The notes under the pieces: generated by a model
What the model was told of the DNA's origin: nothing
The model's database searches: none
The model's input: only the letters and a program-made list of their open reading frames with translations
NCBI GenBank assembly: GCA_934718085.1
Contig: CAKUZL010000002.1
Span: forward strand, 1-64,000
Direction: 5' to 3'
Length of the DNA stretch: 64,000 nt
DNA from: an uncultured Candidatus Melainabacteria bacterium
GTDB taxonomy: Bacteria; Cyanobacteriota; Vampirovibrionia; Gastranaerophilales; Gastranaerophilaceae
Made by a program: the position numbers and the translations under genes
Shown here: in pieces, positions 42,285 to 52,999 of the stretch
Layout of the letters: every line of letters begins with the position of its first letter
Numbering within the stretch: the stretch's first letter is position 1

Positions 42285-43352
42285 TTAAATGTTCATAATT
42301 TTGATAATGTCTTCGATATTCGAAGAAGACTTTTTGACCTCCGAAATGCCGAATTTGACGGCGCAATCGGGGTCTTTCAGTCCGTTACCCGTTAATACAC
42401 AGGCGATTTTCGAATTCTTTTCGACAAGCCCTTGACAGTGAGCTTTTATCAATCCGGCTACGGACGCTGCGGACGCGGGTTCACAGAAAATTCCTTCGGT
42501 GTTTGCGAGAAGTTTGTACGCCGCAATAATTTCGTCGTCGGTAACAAAGTCGATTTTACCTTTGGACAAATCGCGCGCGCGCTCGGCTTTGTCGCGGCTT
42601 GCGGGGTTTCCTATTCTGATTGCCGTGGCAACGGTTTCGGGGTTCAAAATTCTTTCGCCTTTGACAATCGCGGCAGCCCCTTCCGCCTCGTAGCCGAACA
42701 TTTTCGGCAATTTCGAGATTTGACCCGCAACAAATCGTTCTTCGTAGCCTTTGAAGTAAGCCGTTATGTTACCTGCGTTTCCGACCGGGATAAAGTGGTA
42801 ATCGGGCGCGTCTCCGAGTGCTTCGATGATTTCGAACGCTCCGGTCTTTTGCCCTTCTATTCTGTACGGATTGACCGAATTTACGAGCGTTACGGGGTAT
42901 TTTTCGGAAATTTCGATAACCCGTTCCAACGCTTCGTCAAAATTGCCCTTAATCGCAATAATTTCGGCACCGTACATCATCGCCTGAGAAAGTTTTCCCG
43001 CCGCGATATATCCGTCCGGGATAAGCACGAAAACTTTCATGCCCGCTTTTGCGCCGTATGCCGCCGCGGACGCGCTGGTGTTTCCGGTAGACGCGCAAAT
43101 AATTGCTTTTGCGCCGGATTCCGCCGCTTTTGAGACTGCCATCGTCATGCCTCTGTCTTTGAAACTTCCCGTGGGGTTTGAACCCTCGTATTTCAGGTAA
43201 ACTTCGGCATCGAGCCCGATTTTTGCGGCAAGCCGGTCTGCTTTTATGAACGGCGTATTGCCTTCGTTCAGGGTGATTACTGGCGTCTTGTCCGTAACGG
43301 GCAAGAAATCGCGATATTTGTTTATAAGTCCTTGGTAGTGTTGTTTTTGCAT
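42285..43352 (-). CDS. thrC: Threonine synthase
   Basis: A 355-residue PLP enzyme converting O-phosphohomoserine to threonine. The PLP lysine lies in [45 protein letters not shown] (the Ser/Asn-rich phosphate and sugar site, in two parts) and [14 protein letters not shown] follow. The short length fits the class found in cyanobacteria and Bacillus. It follows hom by 10 bp, with GAGGATT before the ATG. Confidence 0.95.
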   Translation of the reverse strand: MQKQHYQGLINKYRDFLPVTDKTPVITLNEGNTPFIKADRLAAKIGLDAEVYLKYEGSNPTGSFKDRGMTMAVSKAAESGAKAIICASTGNTSASAAAYGAKAGMKVFVLIPDGYIAAGKLSQAMMYGAEIIAIKGNFDEALERVIEISEKYPVTLVNSVNPYRIEGQKTGAFEIIEALGDAPDYHFIPVGNAGNITAYFKGYEERFVAGQISKLPKMFGYEAEGAAAIVKGERILNPETVATAIRIGNPASRDKAERARDLSKGKIDFVTDDEIIAAYKLLANTEGIFCEPASAASVAGLIKAHCQGLVEKNSKIACVLTGNGLKDPDCAVKFGISEVKKSSSNIEDIIKIMNI

Positions 43353-43362
43353 TACTGAATCC

Positions 43363-44628
43363 TCAATTCATAACTCTTATCAGGTTGTTGATTTTGTTGA
43401 CGGCTGCGGATTTTTTAAGTTCTTCCAAAGCGTCAAGAATGTTGCTTTCTCTGCATTTTGCAGTAATAACGATAACTTCCGCCGTGCTGTCGGGGTTTGT
43501 TCCTTTTTGAAGCAGGTCGGTGATGTTAATGCCGTGAGCTCCGCAAATTGTACCTATTACGCCGATTGCTCCCGGGTAATCGTTGGTGTTCAACGATATG
43601 TAGTATCTGTTTTGTGTCTCCGAAATCGGCACGGGGATTGCGTTTTCGGTGTGCGAACATCTCATCATCGGCAACGGATGCGGAGTTTCGAGTTCCGACG
43701 CTATTGCCAAAACGTCGCCCGCAACCGAGCTTGCGGTGGGGTTTGCGCCTGCTCCGGGGCCGGTCAAAGTGATGTCACCCACGGGAAACCCGCTCAACAT
43801 AACGGCGTTTGTCACGTCGTTTGTTTTTGCAAGCACGTGATCTTTCGGTACAAAAACTGGGTGAACCCTTACGTCGGCGCGGTTTTGGTCGTCAATTTCC
43901 GCGGATGCGACGAGTTTTATTTTGTATCCGAATTCGTTTGCGAAATTTATATCCTGCGCCGTGATTTCGGTAATGCCTTCGCGGTAGATATCGCGCAGCT
44001 TTACGCGCTTTCCGAACGCAATCGTCGCGAGCGTGCAAATTTTATACAACGCGTCAAATCCTTCCACGTCGCCTGTCGGGTCGGTTTCGGCGTATCCGAG
44101 CGCTTGAGCCTCTTTCAGCGCGGTCTCGTAAGACGTTCCGTTTTCGTCCATTTTTGTCAAAATGTAGTTGGTCGTGCCGTTCAAAATCGCTTTGATTTTA
44201 TTTATTTTATTCGCGGCAAGAACAGTTTTTACGGGCATTACCACGGGAATACCGCCTCCGATTGCAGCTTCGTAAAGAATAGCGACATCATTTTTTTCGG
44301 CAAGAGAAAAAAGTTCTTCGCCATGTTTAGCCAAAAGTTCTTTGTTTGCCGTGACGATATGTTTTTTGTTTGATATCGCTGTTTTCAGTAATTCGAACGC
44401 GGGATTCGTTCCACCGGCAACCTCGATGACAATGTCGATTTCGGGGTCTTCGACAACCGCGAACGCATCGTCGGTCAAGACTTTCAAATATTTTTCGGGA
44501 ACATTTCTTTTTTTATTCAAATTTTTGACCGCGATTTTCGTAATTTCGAATCTGTCCGAAAATCCGTCAAGAACGTTTACAACGCCGGTTCCGACGGTAC
44601 CCAATCCTATGATGCCTGCTTTTATCAC
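43363..44628 (-). CDS. hom: Homoserine dehydrogenase
   Basis: A 421-residue enzyme reducing aspartate semialdehyde. The NAD(P) site is [40 protein letters not shown] and [12 protein letters not shown] follow, and [19 protein letters not shown] contains catalytic residues. A C-terminal ACT domain (from about residue 345) indicates threonine feedback. The start is GTG after AAGGAAAAAAGAA. hom-thrC form a two-gene threonine operon. Confidence 0.95.
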   Translation of the reverse strand: MIKAGIIGLGTVGTGVVNVLDGFSDRFEITKIAVKNLNKKRNVPEKYLKVLTDDAFAVVEDPEIDIVIEVAGGTNPAFELLKTAISNKKHIVTANKELLAKHGEELFSLAEKNDVAILYEAAIGGGIPVVMPVKTVLAANKINKIKAILNGTTNYILTKMDENGTSYETALKEAQALGYAETDPTGDVEGFDALYKICTLATIAFGKRVKLRDIYREGITEITAQDINFANEFGYKIKLVASAEIDDQNRADVRVHPVFVPKDHVLAKTNDVTNAVMLSGFPVGDITLTGPGAGANPTASSVAGDVLAIASELETPHPLPMMRCSHTENAIPVPISETQNRYYISLNTNDYPGAIGVIGTICGAHGINITDLLQKGTNPDSTAEVIVITAKCRESNILDALEELKKSAAVNKINNLIRVMN

Positions 44629-44744
44629 TTCTTTTTTCCTTTTTTTGTTATAATGTTTTTATTATTAAACCATATTTTGTAAAAAAATAAAACTTGATAA
44701 AACGGAGTATTTCTTTTAAAATTAACCGAGTTTGAAGGAATTTT

Positions 44745-46091
44745 ATGAAAACAGTTATTTTCGGCGCAAACAACAGAGGCTGTATGATTGCCACTTCGCT
44801 GTTTGAAGACCATGACGTATCTATAATAGACAAAACGGAAAATATAACGGACGATTTTTATAAACTTGATATAGAAATCATTGCGGGAAACGTCATTGAC
44901 CCCGATGTTCTTACGTCTGCGGGAATAACGGGGTCCGATGTTTTTGTGGCATGCTCCGATGACGACGAGATGAACATTCTCGCCTGCACGGTCGTAAAGG
45001 CTTTGTGCTCGGCAAAAACGGTCTGTTTTTTAAAGGACGAAATTTACGTAAAAGCGCTTGAAACTTTGAAGGAAACCGAAAAATCGAAATTCGTGTTTGC
45101 CGATTTTATTATCAATCCGAAAGTCCTCCTGACGAACGAACTTTTCAGAATTATCACGGTTCCCGACGCAACAAACGTCGAGAATTTTGCCGACGGAAAA
45201 GCGCGCATGCTTGTGTATCCGGTGAAAGAAAAATCGAATTTGGCGGACAAAAAAATCAAAGACGTAAAATTTCCGAAAAATACCCTGATAGTCGGAATTA
45301 CCGACGAAAACGGGCTGTTTATTCCCGACGGTGAAACAGTCCTGAAAATCAACGACAGAGCCATTTTTATGGGTACAAAAAATTCTCTGAACGAGCTTGC
45401 CGAAAAATTTTTCAACGAACGCAAAAATGTAAAATCGGTGGTCATAATCGGCGGCGGAACCATCGGTTGCAGGTTGGCGGAAATCCTTGAACGTCACGGG
45501 ATTTCGCCTAAAATAATCGAAAAAAATCACGAGCGGTGCGAAGAAATTTCTCGAATTTTGCTCAAAACGCTCGTCATAAACGGTGACGGAACCGACGTAC
45601 AGCTTTTGCGAACCGAGGAAATCGAAGATTCGGACGTTGTCGTCAGTGTCACCGATAACGACGAAAAAAACCTTCTTGCGTCGCTTTTGGCAAAACAATC
45701 GGGTGTGAAAAAAGTTATCTCGAGGGTCGTAAACGAGCATAACATAAGGCTTTTCGAAAAGGTCGGAATTGACGTTGCCGTTTCCGAAAACGATGCCGCC
45801 GTTCACGAAATCAACGTAAACTTCGTGCAGACGGACATTTCGATACTTGCGACCGTCGCAAGAGGTCAGGGCGAGGTTATAGAGGTCTTTTTGCCCGGCG
45901 AATTCCAATCCTGTAAAATTATGGATTTAAAAATGCCTCACAAGGCGATTATCGCAATCATCGAGCGCAAAGGCGACGTTATCGTTCCGAACGGCGAAAC
46001 CGTGATTTATCCGTGTGACAACCTCATTATTTTCACGATGGAAGAGTATTCGTCCGCCATCAAAAAATATTTGTTCGGACATAAGGCGTAA
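44745..46091 (+). CDS. trkA: Trk potassium uptake regulator TrkA
   Basis: A 448-residue protein with two tandem KTN/RCK modules. The first Rossmann loop is atypical (VIFGANNRGCMIATS instead of GxGxxG). The second is canonical (VVIIGGGTIGCRLAEIL) and followed by acidic IIEKNHERCEE. TrkA_C domains close each half. It gates TrkH in response to nucleotide. A 5-bp gap to trkH shows one operon. Confidence 0.93.
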   Translation: MKTVIFGANNRGCMIATSLFEDHDVSIIDKTENITDDFYKLDIEIIAGNVIDPDVLTSAGITGSDVFVACSDDDEMNILACTVVKALCSAKTVCFLKDEIYVKALETLKETEKSKFVFADFIINPKVLLTNELFRIITVPDATNVENFADGKARMLVYPVKEKSNLADKKIKDVKFPKNTLIVGITDENGLFIPDGETVLKINDRAIFMGTKNSLNELAEKFFNERKNVKSVVIIGGGTIGCRLAEILERHGISPKIIEKNHERCEEISRILLKTLVINGDGTDVQLLRTEEIEDSDVVVSVTDNDEKNLLASLLAKQSGVKKVISRVVNEHNIRLFEKVGIDVAVSENDAAVHEINVNFVQTDISILATVARGQGEVIEVFLPGEFQSCKIMDLKMPHKAIIAIIERKGDVIVPNGETVIYPCDNLIIFTMEEYSSAIKKYLFGHKA

Positions 46092-46096
46092 AGACA

Positions 46097-47566
46097 ATGA
46101 ATATAAGCATTACGACAAAAGCGACGGGAAAAATTCTTAAAACAATGAGTTTGTTTTTTTTGTTGCCTGCTCTTGTAGGAGTTCTATTTCGGGATTTTTG
46201 GTCGGTAAAAATATTTGTTGTATCGGGCTTAATCGCTTATTTGGCGGGTTTTTTACTCAATCCCGAAATGTTCGGCGAGAAGTTTCGCAATGATGTCAAA
46301 AAGTCGGAGGCCCTTGCCATAGTTGCAATTTCGTGGATTTTTGTTTCTTTGTTGAGTGCGGTTCCGTATCTTTTTTACGGATTTTCTCCTCTGAATGCTT
46401 TGTTTGAGGCGGTTTCGGGAATTACGACGACAGGCTCGACAATTTTGACCGAGTCCGATTTCAAAATTTTTCCCGAAACGATGTTTTTTTGGCGAGCTTT
46501 GACTCAATGGCTCGGAGGAATGGGGATTATCGTTCTGTTTATCGCCGTTTTGCCCCAATTTGCCGTTGCAGGTCGTCAAATGTTTTCCGCGGAAGCTCCG
46601 GGTCCCACCGACAACAGGTTGACCCCTCGAATTAAAGACACCGCGGCGATTTTGTGGAAAATGTACCTTCTTTTTACCGCGCTCGAACTGATTATTTTGT
46701 ACGCTGCGGGCATGCCTTTGTTCGATGCGATTTGCTATTCGTTTTCGACTGTGTCAAGCGGAGGGCTTTCTCCAAACAGCGCGGGCATTATCGGTTACGA
46801 CGGAAATGTTTTTATTCGGGTAGTGATGTTTTTTACGTTTTTGTCGGGTGTCGGCTATGCTATGCTGTATAAGGTTTTTCGGCATTTTGATTTTTCCGCG
46901 CTCAAAAAAAACGAGGAATTTTGGGTTTATACAATTTTTACTTTGGTCTGTGGAACCGCAACGGCTTTAATCCTGTATTTCTCGGGGTATTATCCGACGC
47001 TCGCGAAATCCTTCGGAGAGGCGTTTTTTCAGGTTATCAGCATTTTGACGTCGTCGGGATTTGTGACTTCCGACTATACTGCGTGGGGCTTTAATGCCCA
47101 AATGGTGCTGCTTTTGCTGATGTTCTCGGGCGCGTGCGCAGGCTCGACATCCGGCGGTTTGAAAATTATTCGACTGATTTTTTTGTATAAATACATAAAA
47201 TCCGAATTAAAACGAATTTTTCACCCGAATGCCGTTTTTCCCGTTGTCGTAAACGGAAACGTCGTTCCTCCCGAAGTTATGCGGCAAATGATTTCGTTTA
47301 TGGTTTTTTACGTGCTGATTGCCTTTATCAGCGGTTATGCGGCAAGTTTGACCGAGCAAAGTCTTGAAATCGGCTTTTCCGGCGCAATTTCAAGTCTCGG
47401 AAATATCGGACCCGGGTTCGGCAAACTGGGTCCGATTTCGAATTTTGATTTTCTGAAGTCTTCGACAAAAATGATTTATATTTTCGATATGTTGGTAGGA
47501 AGGCTTGAAATTATTCCGTTTTTGGCACTTTTCAGTATAGATTTTTCGTCGATAAAGAAGGGTTGA
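46097..47566 (+). CDS. trkH: Trk/Ktr potassium uptake membrane subunit TrkH
   Basis: A 489-residue channel-like transporter with four M1-P-M2 repeats. Selectivity-filter segments are visible, such as SGITTTGSTIL and STVSSGGLSPN, plus TSSGFVTSDY and GACAGSTSGGLKIIR. It takes up K+ together with TrkA. aroA follows by 7 bp. Confidence 0.95.
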   Translation: MNISITTKATGKILKTMSLFFLLPALVGVLFRDFWSVKIFVVSGLIAYLAGFLLNPEMFGEKFRNDVKKSEALAIVAISWIFVSLLSAVPYLFYGFSPLNALFEAVSGITTTGSTILTESDFKIFPETMFFWRALTQWLGGMGIIVLFIAVLPQFAVAGRQMFSAEAPGPTDNRLTPRIKDTAAILWKMYLLFTALELIILYAAGMPLFDAICYSFSTVSSGGLSPNSAGIIGYDGNVFIRVVMFFTFLSGVGYAMLYKVFRHFDFSALKKNEEFWVYTIFTLVCGTATALILYFSGYYPTLAKSFGEAFFQVISILTSSGFVTSDYTAWGFNAQMVLLLLMFSGACAGSTSGGLKIIRLIFLYKYIKSELKRIFHPNAVFPVVVNGNVVPPEVMRQMISFMVFYVLIAFISGYAASLTEQSLEIGFSGAISSLGNIGPGFGKLGPISNFDFLKSSTKMIYIFDMLVGRLEIIPFLALFSIDFSSIKKG

Positions 47567-47573
47567 TTTTGTT

Positions 47574-48857
47574 ATGAATAAGGTCGTAAATAAAGTAAAA
47601 ACGCTGAAAGGGACGATTGTTGTTCCCGGAGATAAGTCTGTTTCGCACAGAGCAGTGATGTTTTCGGCGTTGACTCGCGGAAAAAGTCTGATATCGGGGC
47701 TTTCTACGGGAAAAGACTGCATGTCGACAATCGATGTGATAAGGCAATCGGGCTGCACCGTTGATTTTATTGACGATACGACGGTCGAGGTTTCTTCGGA
47801 CGGGATTTTGAAAAAGTCTGAAAAACCCTTGTATTGCGGAAATTCAGGCACTTCTATGCGTTTGTTTTCGGGGATTTTCGCGGGGCAAAATTTCGAAACC
47901 GTTCTGACCGGTGACGATTCTTTGTCTAAAAGACCCATGAAAAGGGTGATTGAGCCGCTTTCTGCGATGGGTGCAAAAATCCTTCACCGTGATTTTAAAG
48001 CTCCGTTGAATATTTTCGGCGGGAATTTGCACGGAATAAATTATGTTTCAAAAATTGCTTCGGCGCAGGTAAAATCGGCTGTTTTGGCGGCAGGACTTTT
48101 TGCCGAAGGCGAAACTTCGTTTACGGAGCCGTTTCGTTCGAGAAACCATTCCGAATTGATGTTGAAATACCTGGGAGCGGATATCGAGCAAAAATCCGAT
48201 GTGACGACGGTTATTCGAAAATCGGGGTTAATCCCCCAAAATATCGAGGTTTGCGGCGATATTTCATCTGCGGCGTATTTTATTGTTGCCGCGTTGATTG
48301 CTCCGGGGGCAGATATTTTGATTAAAAACGTCGGGGTAAACCCCACCAGGACGGGGATTTTGGATGTCGTAAAGGCGGCGGGCGGAAATCTTGAAATTTT
48401 GAACGAAAGGATTTTGTCCTCCGAACCGGTTGCCGATTTACGGGTCAAATATACCGAAAATCTAAAGGCTACGGTTGTTTCGGGCAGTCTTATTCCCCGA
48501 TTGATAGACGAAATTCCCGTAATTGCTTTACTGGCGGCTCTGAGCGACGGTCAAACCGTCATAAAAGATGCCGAAGACTTGAAAAATAAGGAGTCGGACA
48601 GGATAAAATCAACGGTAGCGCAACTTTCGGCGATAGGTGCGGATATCGTTGCTACCGACGACGGAATGCTTATCAACGGTAAAAAGTCGCTTGAGGGCGG
48701 TGTTTCCGTGGATTCCGGCAAGGATCACAGAACAGCGATGACTTTGTATACAGCAGGGCTTGTTTGTCGCAATTCCGTTGAAATCAAGGATTTTGAGTGG
48801 GTTGACATAAGCTTCCCCGAATTTGAACGTCTGATGTCCGAAATCTCGGTTTTATAA
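47574..48857 (+). CDS. aroA: 3-phosphoshikimate 1-carboxyvinyltransferase (EPSP synthase)
   Basis: A 427-residue enzyme of the shikimate pathway joining PEP and shikimate 3-phosphate. It has VPGDKSVSHRAVMFSALTRGKS, LYCGNSGTSMRLFSGIFAGQ, SLSKRPMKRVIEPL, and later KESDRIKSTVAQL and DHRTAMTL. It is full length with no domain missing. It shares the trkAH transcript and overlaps the convergent endonuclease gene by 6 bp. Confidence 0.95.
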   Translation: MNKVVNKVKTLKGTIVVPGDKSVSHRAVMFSALTRGKSLISGLSTGKDCMSTIDVIRQSGCTVDFIDDTTVEVSSDGILKKSEKPLYCGNSGTSMRLFSGIFAGQNFETVLTGDDSLSKRPMKRVIEPLSAMGAKILHRDFKAPLNIFGGNLHGINYVSKIASAQVKSAVLAAGLFAEGETSFTEPFRSRNHSELMLKYLGADIEQKSDVTTVIRKSGLIPQNIEVCGDISSAAYFIVAALIAPGADILIKNVGVNPTRTGILDVVKAAGGNLEILNERILSSEPVADLRVKYTENLKATVVSGSLIPRLIDEIPVIALLAALSDGQTVIKDAEDLKNKESDRIKSTVAQLSAIGADIVATDDGMLINGKKSLEGGVSVDSGKDHRTAMTLYTAGLVCRNSVEIKDFEWVDISFPEFERLMSEISVL

Positions 48858-49679
48858 CGACAAATAGAAATCTTTCAAAATTTTCGCATCCGTTTCGATG
48901 TTCGGGCTTTCGCAGACCACGACTCCGTTGACGCCGAAATTTTTGAACGCTTTCATCAGGTCTTTGTAGTTAAAATCGCTTTCTTCGAGGTTCAGGTGCC
49001 GTTTTTCGCCCTTTGCGGAATATTCTATTCCTGCGACGTGAGCGTGAAAATTCTCCAAAGCCCGCGTTCCGAGCTTGTTTCCGATGAGTTCGAAAGCCCG
49101 CGAAAAATCGTCGTATGTATTGAAATTCCCTCCCGAACGTGCGTGAAGGTGGGAAAAATCGACGCACGGCAGCACAAAATCAAAAAGTTCCGAAAGTGCG
49201 ACTATTTCCTCCAAATCCCCCCATTGAGTGGGTTTTCCCGTTGTTTCGGGGCGAATGAAAATTTCGTTGTTTTCTTCCTTTAAAATCCCGCAAATCCGCT
49301 CTGTTTGCTTGACAACTCGGTCAAAAACGGTTTTTTTGTCGTTGCCCATATAATACGCGGCGTGAAACGTTATCGAAAATCCGCCTAATTCCCTTGCCGT
49401 TTGCGCGGTTTCGACAATTCTTCCGACGCTTGCCTCAACTTTTTCGGGCTCCTTTGCGTTCAGGTTTACGTAAAACGGAGCATGTGCGGTAACGACAAAA
49501 CCTTGTGAAATTGCTGCTTTTACCGCTTTTTTGCTCTCTTCCGAAATCCTTACGCCTCTGACAAATTCAAGCTCCAATCCGTCGAGGTTCAGCTCTTTTA
49601 AAACCCCGAACCCGCCTTTGTAACCTGTTTTTCCCGCGGCAATCGGGATTCCCGCAGTCAGAAAATTAAGTTTGCCCAT
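48852..49679 (-). CDS. nfo: Endonuclease IV-like AP endonuclease (TIM barrel)
   Basis: A 275-residue xylose-isomerase-like barrel. The zinc ligands of endonuclease IV can be matched: THAPF, TFHAAY, RPETTG, CVDFSHLHA, FHAHV, GEKRHLNL and CESPN. The length and wording are closer to archaeal-type deoxyribonuclease IV than to E. coli Nfo. It cuts DNA at abasic sites. It overlaps the end of the formyltransferase gene by 14 bp. Confidence 0.82.
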   Translation of the reverse strand: MGKLNFLTAGIPIAAGKTGYKGGFGVLKELNLDGLELEFVRGVRISEESKKAVKAAISQGFVVTAHAPFYVNLNAKEPEKVEASVGRIVETAQTARELGGFSITFHAAYYMGNDKKTVFDRVVKQTERICGILKEENNEIFIRPETTGKPTQWGDLEEIVALSELFDFVLPCVDFSHLHARSGGNFNTYDDFSRAFELIGNKLGTRALENFHAHVAGIEYSAKGEKRHLNLEESDFNYKDLMKAFKNFGVNGVVVCESPNIETDAKILKDFYLSL

Positions 49680-50616
49680 AGTCGAATTTGTCTCCTCTTT
49701 TGATTTTGAAAAGCCTTAAAAAATCGCGGCTTCCGCCCGTGAACATGCTTCCGAGGCTCATTGTGTCGATTTTTAAAATTCCTTTTCCGCAGGCCGCAAA
49801 AAGCTCGTTTTTTTCGGTGAAAATCTCTCCCGGTGCGAGTTTTGAGGTTTTGTTAAACGGTGTTGCCGTGAAAATTTTCACATAATGACCTTTGTAATAC
49901 GTCGCGGCATTTATAAACGGGTTCAAAGCCCTTATAAAACGCTCGATTTCGGGTGCAGGTTTTGTCCAGTCGATTAAAACATCGTTTGTAAAGTTTTTTA
50001 AAGACGGAGCTTTTTTGAAAACGCCTTCGGGTTGTTTTTTTCGAGGCAGCGTTTTTCCGGAATTATAAGCGTTCAGAACCTCGGTAATCATTTGTGCGGC
50101 AAGCTCGTTCGAGCGGTTAAAAAGAGTGCCCATTGTCTCGTAATCGTTGATTTTAAGCTTTTTTTGAAAAACGATGTCGCCCGTGTCGAAATTTTCGTCC
50201 ATAAAATGAATCGTGACGCCGGTTTGTTTTTCGTTGTTGATAATTACGTTGGAATAGGGGTTTCCGCCTCTGTAGTCGGGCAAAAGCGACGGGTGAACGT
50301 TTAAAAAACCGTCTTTAACCGAATTCAGCAGCTCGGGCGGAAATTTTTTTGAATATGATGCCGTAATTCCTATGTCCGCGTCGAGTTCGGCGATTTTTTC
50401 CAAGAAAACGGGGTCTTTCAAATTTTTTTCGAACCCGATGACCGGAAGCCCGTAAAATTCCGCCCATTGCATAAAAAGCGAATAAGTCGGATCGTCCTTC
50501 GGCGGGGGGATGAGCGCGACAGGTCGAATACCCGATTGCATAAGTTTTGCGAGGCAAACAAGCCCCATATCGGGCATTCCCGCAAACAAAATTTTTTTAG
50601 AAAATCCGCTTTGCAA
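49666..50616 (-). CDS. fmt: Methionyl-tRNA formyltransferase-like protein
   Basis: A 316-residue formyltransferase. The catalytic Asn-His-Asp set lies in FLNVHPSLLPDYRG and FDTGDIVFQ. The C-terminal domain has IDWTKPAPEIERFIRALNPF, as in Fmt. The N-terminal loop that normally reads PDKPAGRG is replaced (IPPPKDDPTYSLF), so a sugar-amine or other formyltransferase is also possible. The start is TTG preceded by GGGGGTG and overlaps the crcB end by 20 bp. Confidence 0.75.
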   Translation of the reverse strand: MQSGFSKKILFAGMPDMGLVCLAKLMQSGIRPVALIPPPKDDPTYSLFMQWAEFYGLPVIGFEKNLKDPVFLEKIAELDADIGITASYSKKFPPELLNSVKDGFLNVHPSLLPDYRGGNPYSNVIINNEKQTGVTIHFMDENFDTGDIVFQKKLKINDYETMGTLFNRSNELAAQMITEVLNAYNSGKTLPRKKQPEGVFKKAPSLKNFTNDVLIDWTKPAPEIERFIRALNPFINAATYYKGHYVKIFTATPFNKTSKLAPGEIFTEKNELFAACGKGILKIDTMSLGSMFTGGSRDFLRLFKIKRGDKFDYGQT

Positions 50617-50977
50617 TTTGCACCCCCGAATAGGCGAAAAACATTGATATTACAAGGCTTAAAACGATGTATGCGGAAAATTTGTTAAAATTTCCGTTTG
50701 TTAAAAAACTTAAACATTCCGACGAAAAGGTCGAAAATGTTGTTAATCCGCCGCAAAAGCCTACCGTAAGCAAAGTTTTGACTGCAGGGTTTAAGTTCGG
50801 GCGGGAGGCGAAAAAAATGATGCAAACGCCTAATATAAGGCTTCCGAAGGCATTTACGAACAGGGTATCGTAAGGCAAATGCATTACGACAAAAATTTTT
50901 TTTGCCGCAATTCCCGTCAAATATCGGGTCAAAGCTCCCAATCCTCCGCCGATAAAGGCCGCCGCGCAGTTTAACAT
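50597..50977 (-). CDS. crcB: Fluoride exporter CrcB/Fluc
   Basis: A 126-residue membrane protein with four helices. The family signatures are GGGLGALTRYL near the N-terminus, NAFGSLILG, and GFCGGLTTFSTFSSE containing the phenylalanine-box and Na+-site residues. It works as an antiparallel dimer to release fluoride. AAGGAG is upstream. No fluoride riboswitch is evident in the short leader. It is followed by the formyltransferase gene in the same operon. Confidence 0.93.
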   Translation of the reverse strand: MLNCAAAFIGGGLGALTRYLTGIAAKKIFVVMHLPYDTLFVNAFGSLILGVCIIFFASRPNLNPAVKTLLTVGFCGGLTTFSTFSSECLSFLTNGNFNKFSAYIVLSLVISMFFAYSGVQIAKRIF

Positions 50978-51096
50978 TTTTTGCTCCTTTGTTAAAATTA
51001 TAAAACAAAAAGAAAAAAACGGGTTTTTGTGTTAAGATTTGTTTGAAAAACTACCTCGTTTGAGGTAAAATCGACTCGTAAAGGCAGGTAAGAATT

Positions 51097-52362
51097 ATGT
51101 TGGATATAAAAGTTATCAGGGAAAATCCCGAAAAAGTAAACGAATTGCTGAAAAGAAGAAATCCTGAACTCTCGATTGACGCGGTTCTCGAGGTCGATGC
51201 GAAAAGAAGGGCCGTTCAGGCTCAAGCGGACGAACTTCGCGCGCAAAGAAAGAATTTGTCTTCGAAAATCGGGATTATGGCGAAAAACGGCGAAAATACC
51301 GATGAAATAAAGGAAAGCGTTCGCGTAATCGGCGATAAAATCAAAGAAATCGAAGCCGAAGAAACCGAACTTGACGCAAAACAAAGAACATTGTTGCTTT
51401 CCATCCCCAACACTCCCGACGAAACCACCCCGATAGGAAAATCCGACGCGGACAACCCTGTCATAAAAACTTTTATGGAACCTACAAAACGCGCGTGGGA
51501 ACTGCGTCCTCACTGGGATACGGCGAGCGAAAAAAATCTTGTTGACTTCGAACGCGGCGTTAAGCTTGCACAATCGCGTTTTTCGCTTTACAGAGGAGCC
51601 GGCGCCCGCCTGGAACGCGCGATTATCAACTTTTTCCTTGATACTCACACCCGCGAACACGGTTACGAAGAAATTTTGCCTCCCGTGCTGGTAAATTCGG
51701 CGGCAATGACCGGAACGGGGCAGTTGCCGAAGTTTGCTGAGGACATGTATAAATGCGAAAACGAAGATTTGTACCTTATTCCGACCGCGGAAGTCCCCGT
51801 GACCAATATTTATTCAAACGAAATTCTTTCCGAAGACGAACTTCCGAAACTGATGACCGCGTATACGCCGTGTTTTAGAAAGGAAGCGGGTTCCGCGGGT
51901 AAAGACACCAGAGGTTTAATCAGACAACACCAGTTCAACAAAGTCGAACTCGTAAAACTCTGCACTCCCGAATCGAGCCCCGAAGAGCACGAAAAATTGA
52001 CCCGCAACGCCGAAAGAGTCCTCGAACTTTTGGAACTCCCTTACAGAAGAGTTGCCCTCTGCACGGCAGACATAGGGTTTTCGGCAAACAAATGCTTCGA
52101 TTTGGAAGTTTGGATGCCTTCGTACAATAATTACAAAGAAATCTCGAGTTGCTCGAATTTCGGTGATTTTCAGGCTCGTCGTGCGAACATCAAATATCGC
52201 GAAAAGGCTACGGGCAAAACTCGTTTCGTTCACACTCTGAACGGGTCGGGACTTGCAGTAGGGCGTACGTTTGCGGCAATTTGCGAAAATTATCTGCAAG
52301 AAGACGGCTCAATTCTCATTCCCGAAGTTTTGCGAAAATACGTCGGAGCGGACAGAATATAA
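51097..52362 (+). CDS. serS: Serine--tRNA ligase
   Basis: A 421-residue class II synthetase. The N-terminal coiled-coil tRNA arm covers residues about 30-100. The catalytic core has [40 protein letters not shown] (motif 2) and [20 protein letters not shown] (motif 3). AGGCAGG precedes the ATG. Its stop TAATG overlaps the tmk start by one base. Confidence 0.97.
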   Translation: MLDIKVIRENPEKVNELLKRRNPELSIDAVLEVDAKRRAVQAQADELRAQRKNLSSKIGIMAKNGENTDEIKESVRVIGDKIKEIEAEETELDAKQRTLLLSIPNTPDETTPIGKSDADNPVIKTFMEPTKRAWELRPHWDTASEKNLVDFERGVKLAQSRFSLYRGAGARLERAIINFFLDTHTREHGYEEILPPVLVNSAAMTGTGQLPKFAEDMYKCENEDLYLIPTAEVPVTNIYSNEILSEDELPKLMTAYTPCFRKEAGSAGKDTRGLIRQHQFNKVELVKLCTPESSPEEHEKLTRNAERVLELLELPYRRVALCTADIGFSANKCFDLEVWMPSYNNYKEISSCSNFGDFQARRANIKYREKATGKTRFVHTLNGSGLAVGRTFAAICENYLQEDGSILIPEVLRKYVGADRI

Positions 52363-52997
52363 TGCGAAAAGGGCTTTTTATAACGTTTGAAGGCATCGAC
52401 GGCTGCGGAAAAACGACACAGCTCGAAAAAATTGCGGAGTTTTTGACTTCCGAAGGTTTCGATGTCGTCAAAACCCGCGAGCCCGGGGCGTTGGAGCTCG
52501 GAGCAAAAATCAGGGAAATTTTGCTTAATTCGACGGAAAAAATCTCCGACAACTGCGAAAAATTCCTGTTTTTGGCTGACAGAGCACAACATGTCGACAT
52601 GCTTATAAGACCGGCTTTGAATGAGGGAAAAATCGTTCTTTGCGACAGATACACCGATTCGACGATTGCCTACCAAGGGTTCGGGCGCGGCGCGGACATC
52701 GCTCATCTCAACCTTTTGAACGATTTTGCGACAAATTCTTTGAAACCGGACTTGACAATCGTGTTCGATGTCGAACTTGAAACTTCTCGTGAACGAATCG
52801 GCAAAAACAAAGACAGAATGGAGTCTTCGGGCAATGAGTTTTTCGAAAAAGTTAAAGAAGGTTTCCTTGAAATTTCAAAAAATAACCCCGAAATCGTAAA
52901 AGTCGTCGACGGAAACAATTCGAAAGAGGGTGTTTACAAAGACACAAAATCCCTTATAATTGATTTAATAGAAAGCTCGCACATAAACGAGGATTAA
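52362..52997 (+). CDS. tmk: Thymidylate kinase
   Basis: A 211-residue dTMP kinase. It has FEGIDGCGKTTQLEKI (P-loop), TREPGALELGAKIREILL, LCDRYTDSTIAYQGFGRG (DRY) and IVFDVELETSRERI. ATG 52362 is coupled to the serS stop. The open frame upstream inside serS is not used. Confidence 0.95.
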   Translation: MRKGLFITFEGIDGCGKTTQLEKIAEFLTSEGFDVVKTREPGALELGAKIREILLNSTEKISDNCEKFLFLADRAQHVDMLIRPALNEGKIVLCDRYTDSTIAYQGFGRGADIAHLNLLNDFATNSLKPDLTIVFDVELETSRERIGKNKDRMESSGNEFFEKVKEGFLEISKNNPEIVKVVDGNNSKEGVYKDTKSLIIDLIESSHINED

Positions 52998-52999
52998 AA

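Noticed and set aside
50978..51096. Fluoride riboswitch upstream of crcB
   Set aside because: The conserved aptamer bases were not found in the short AT-rich leader.
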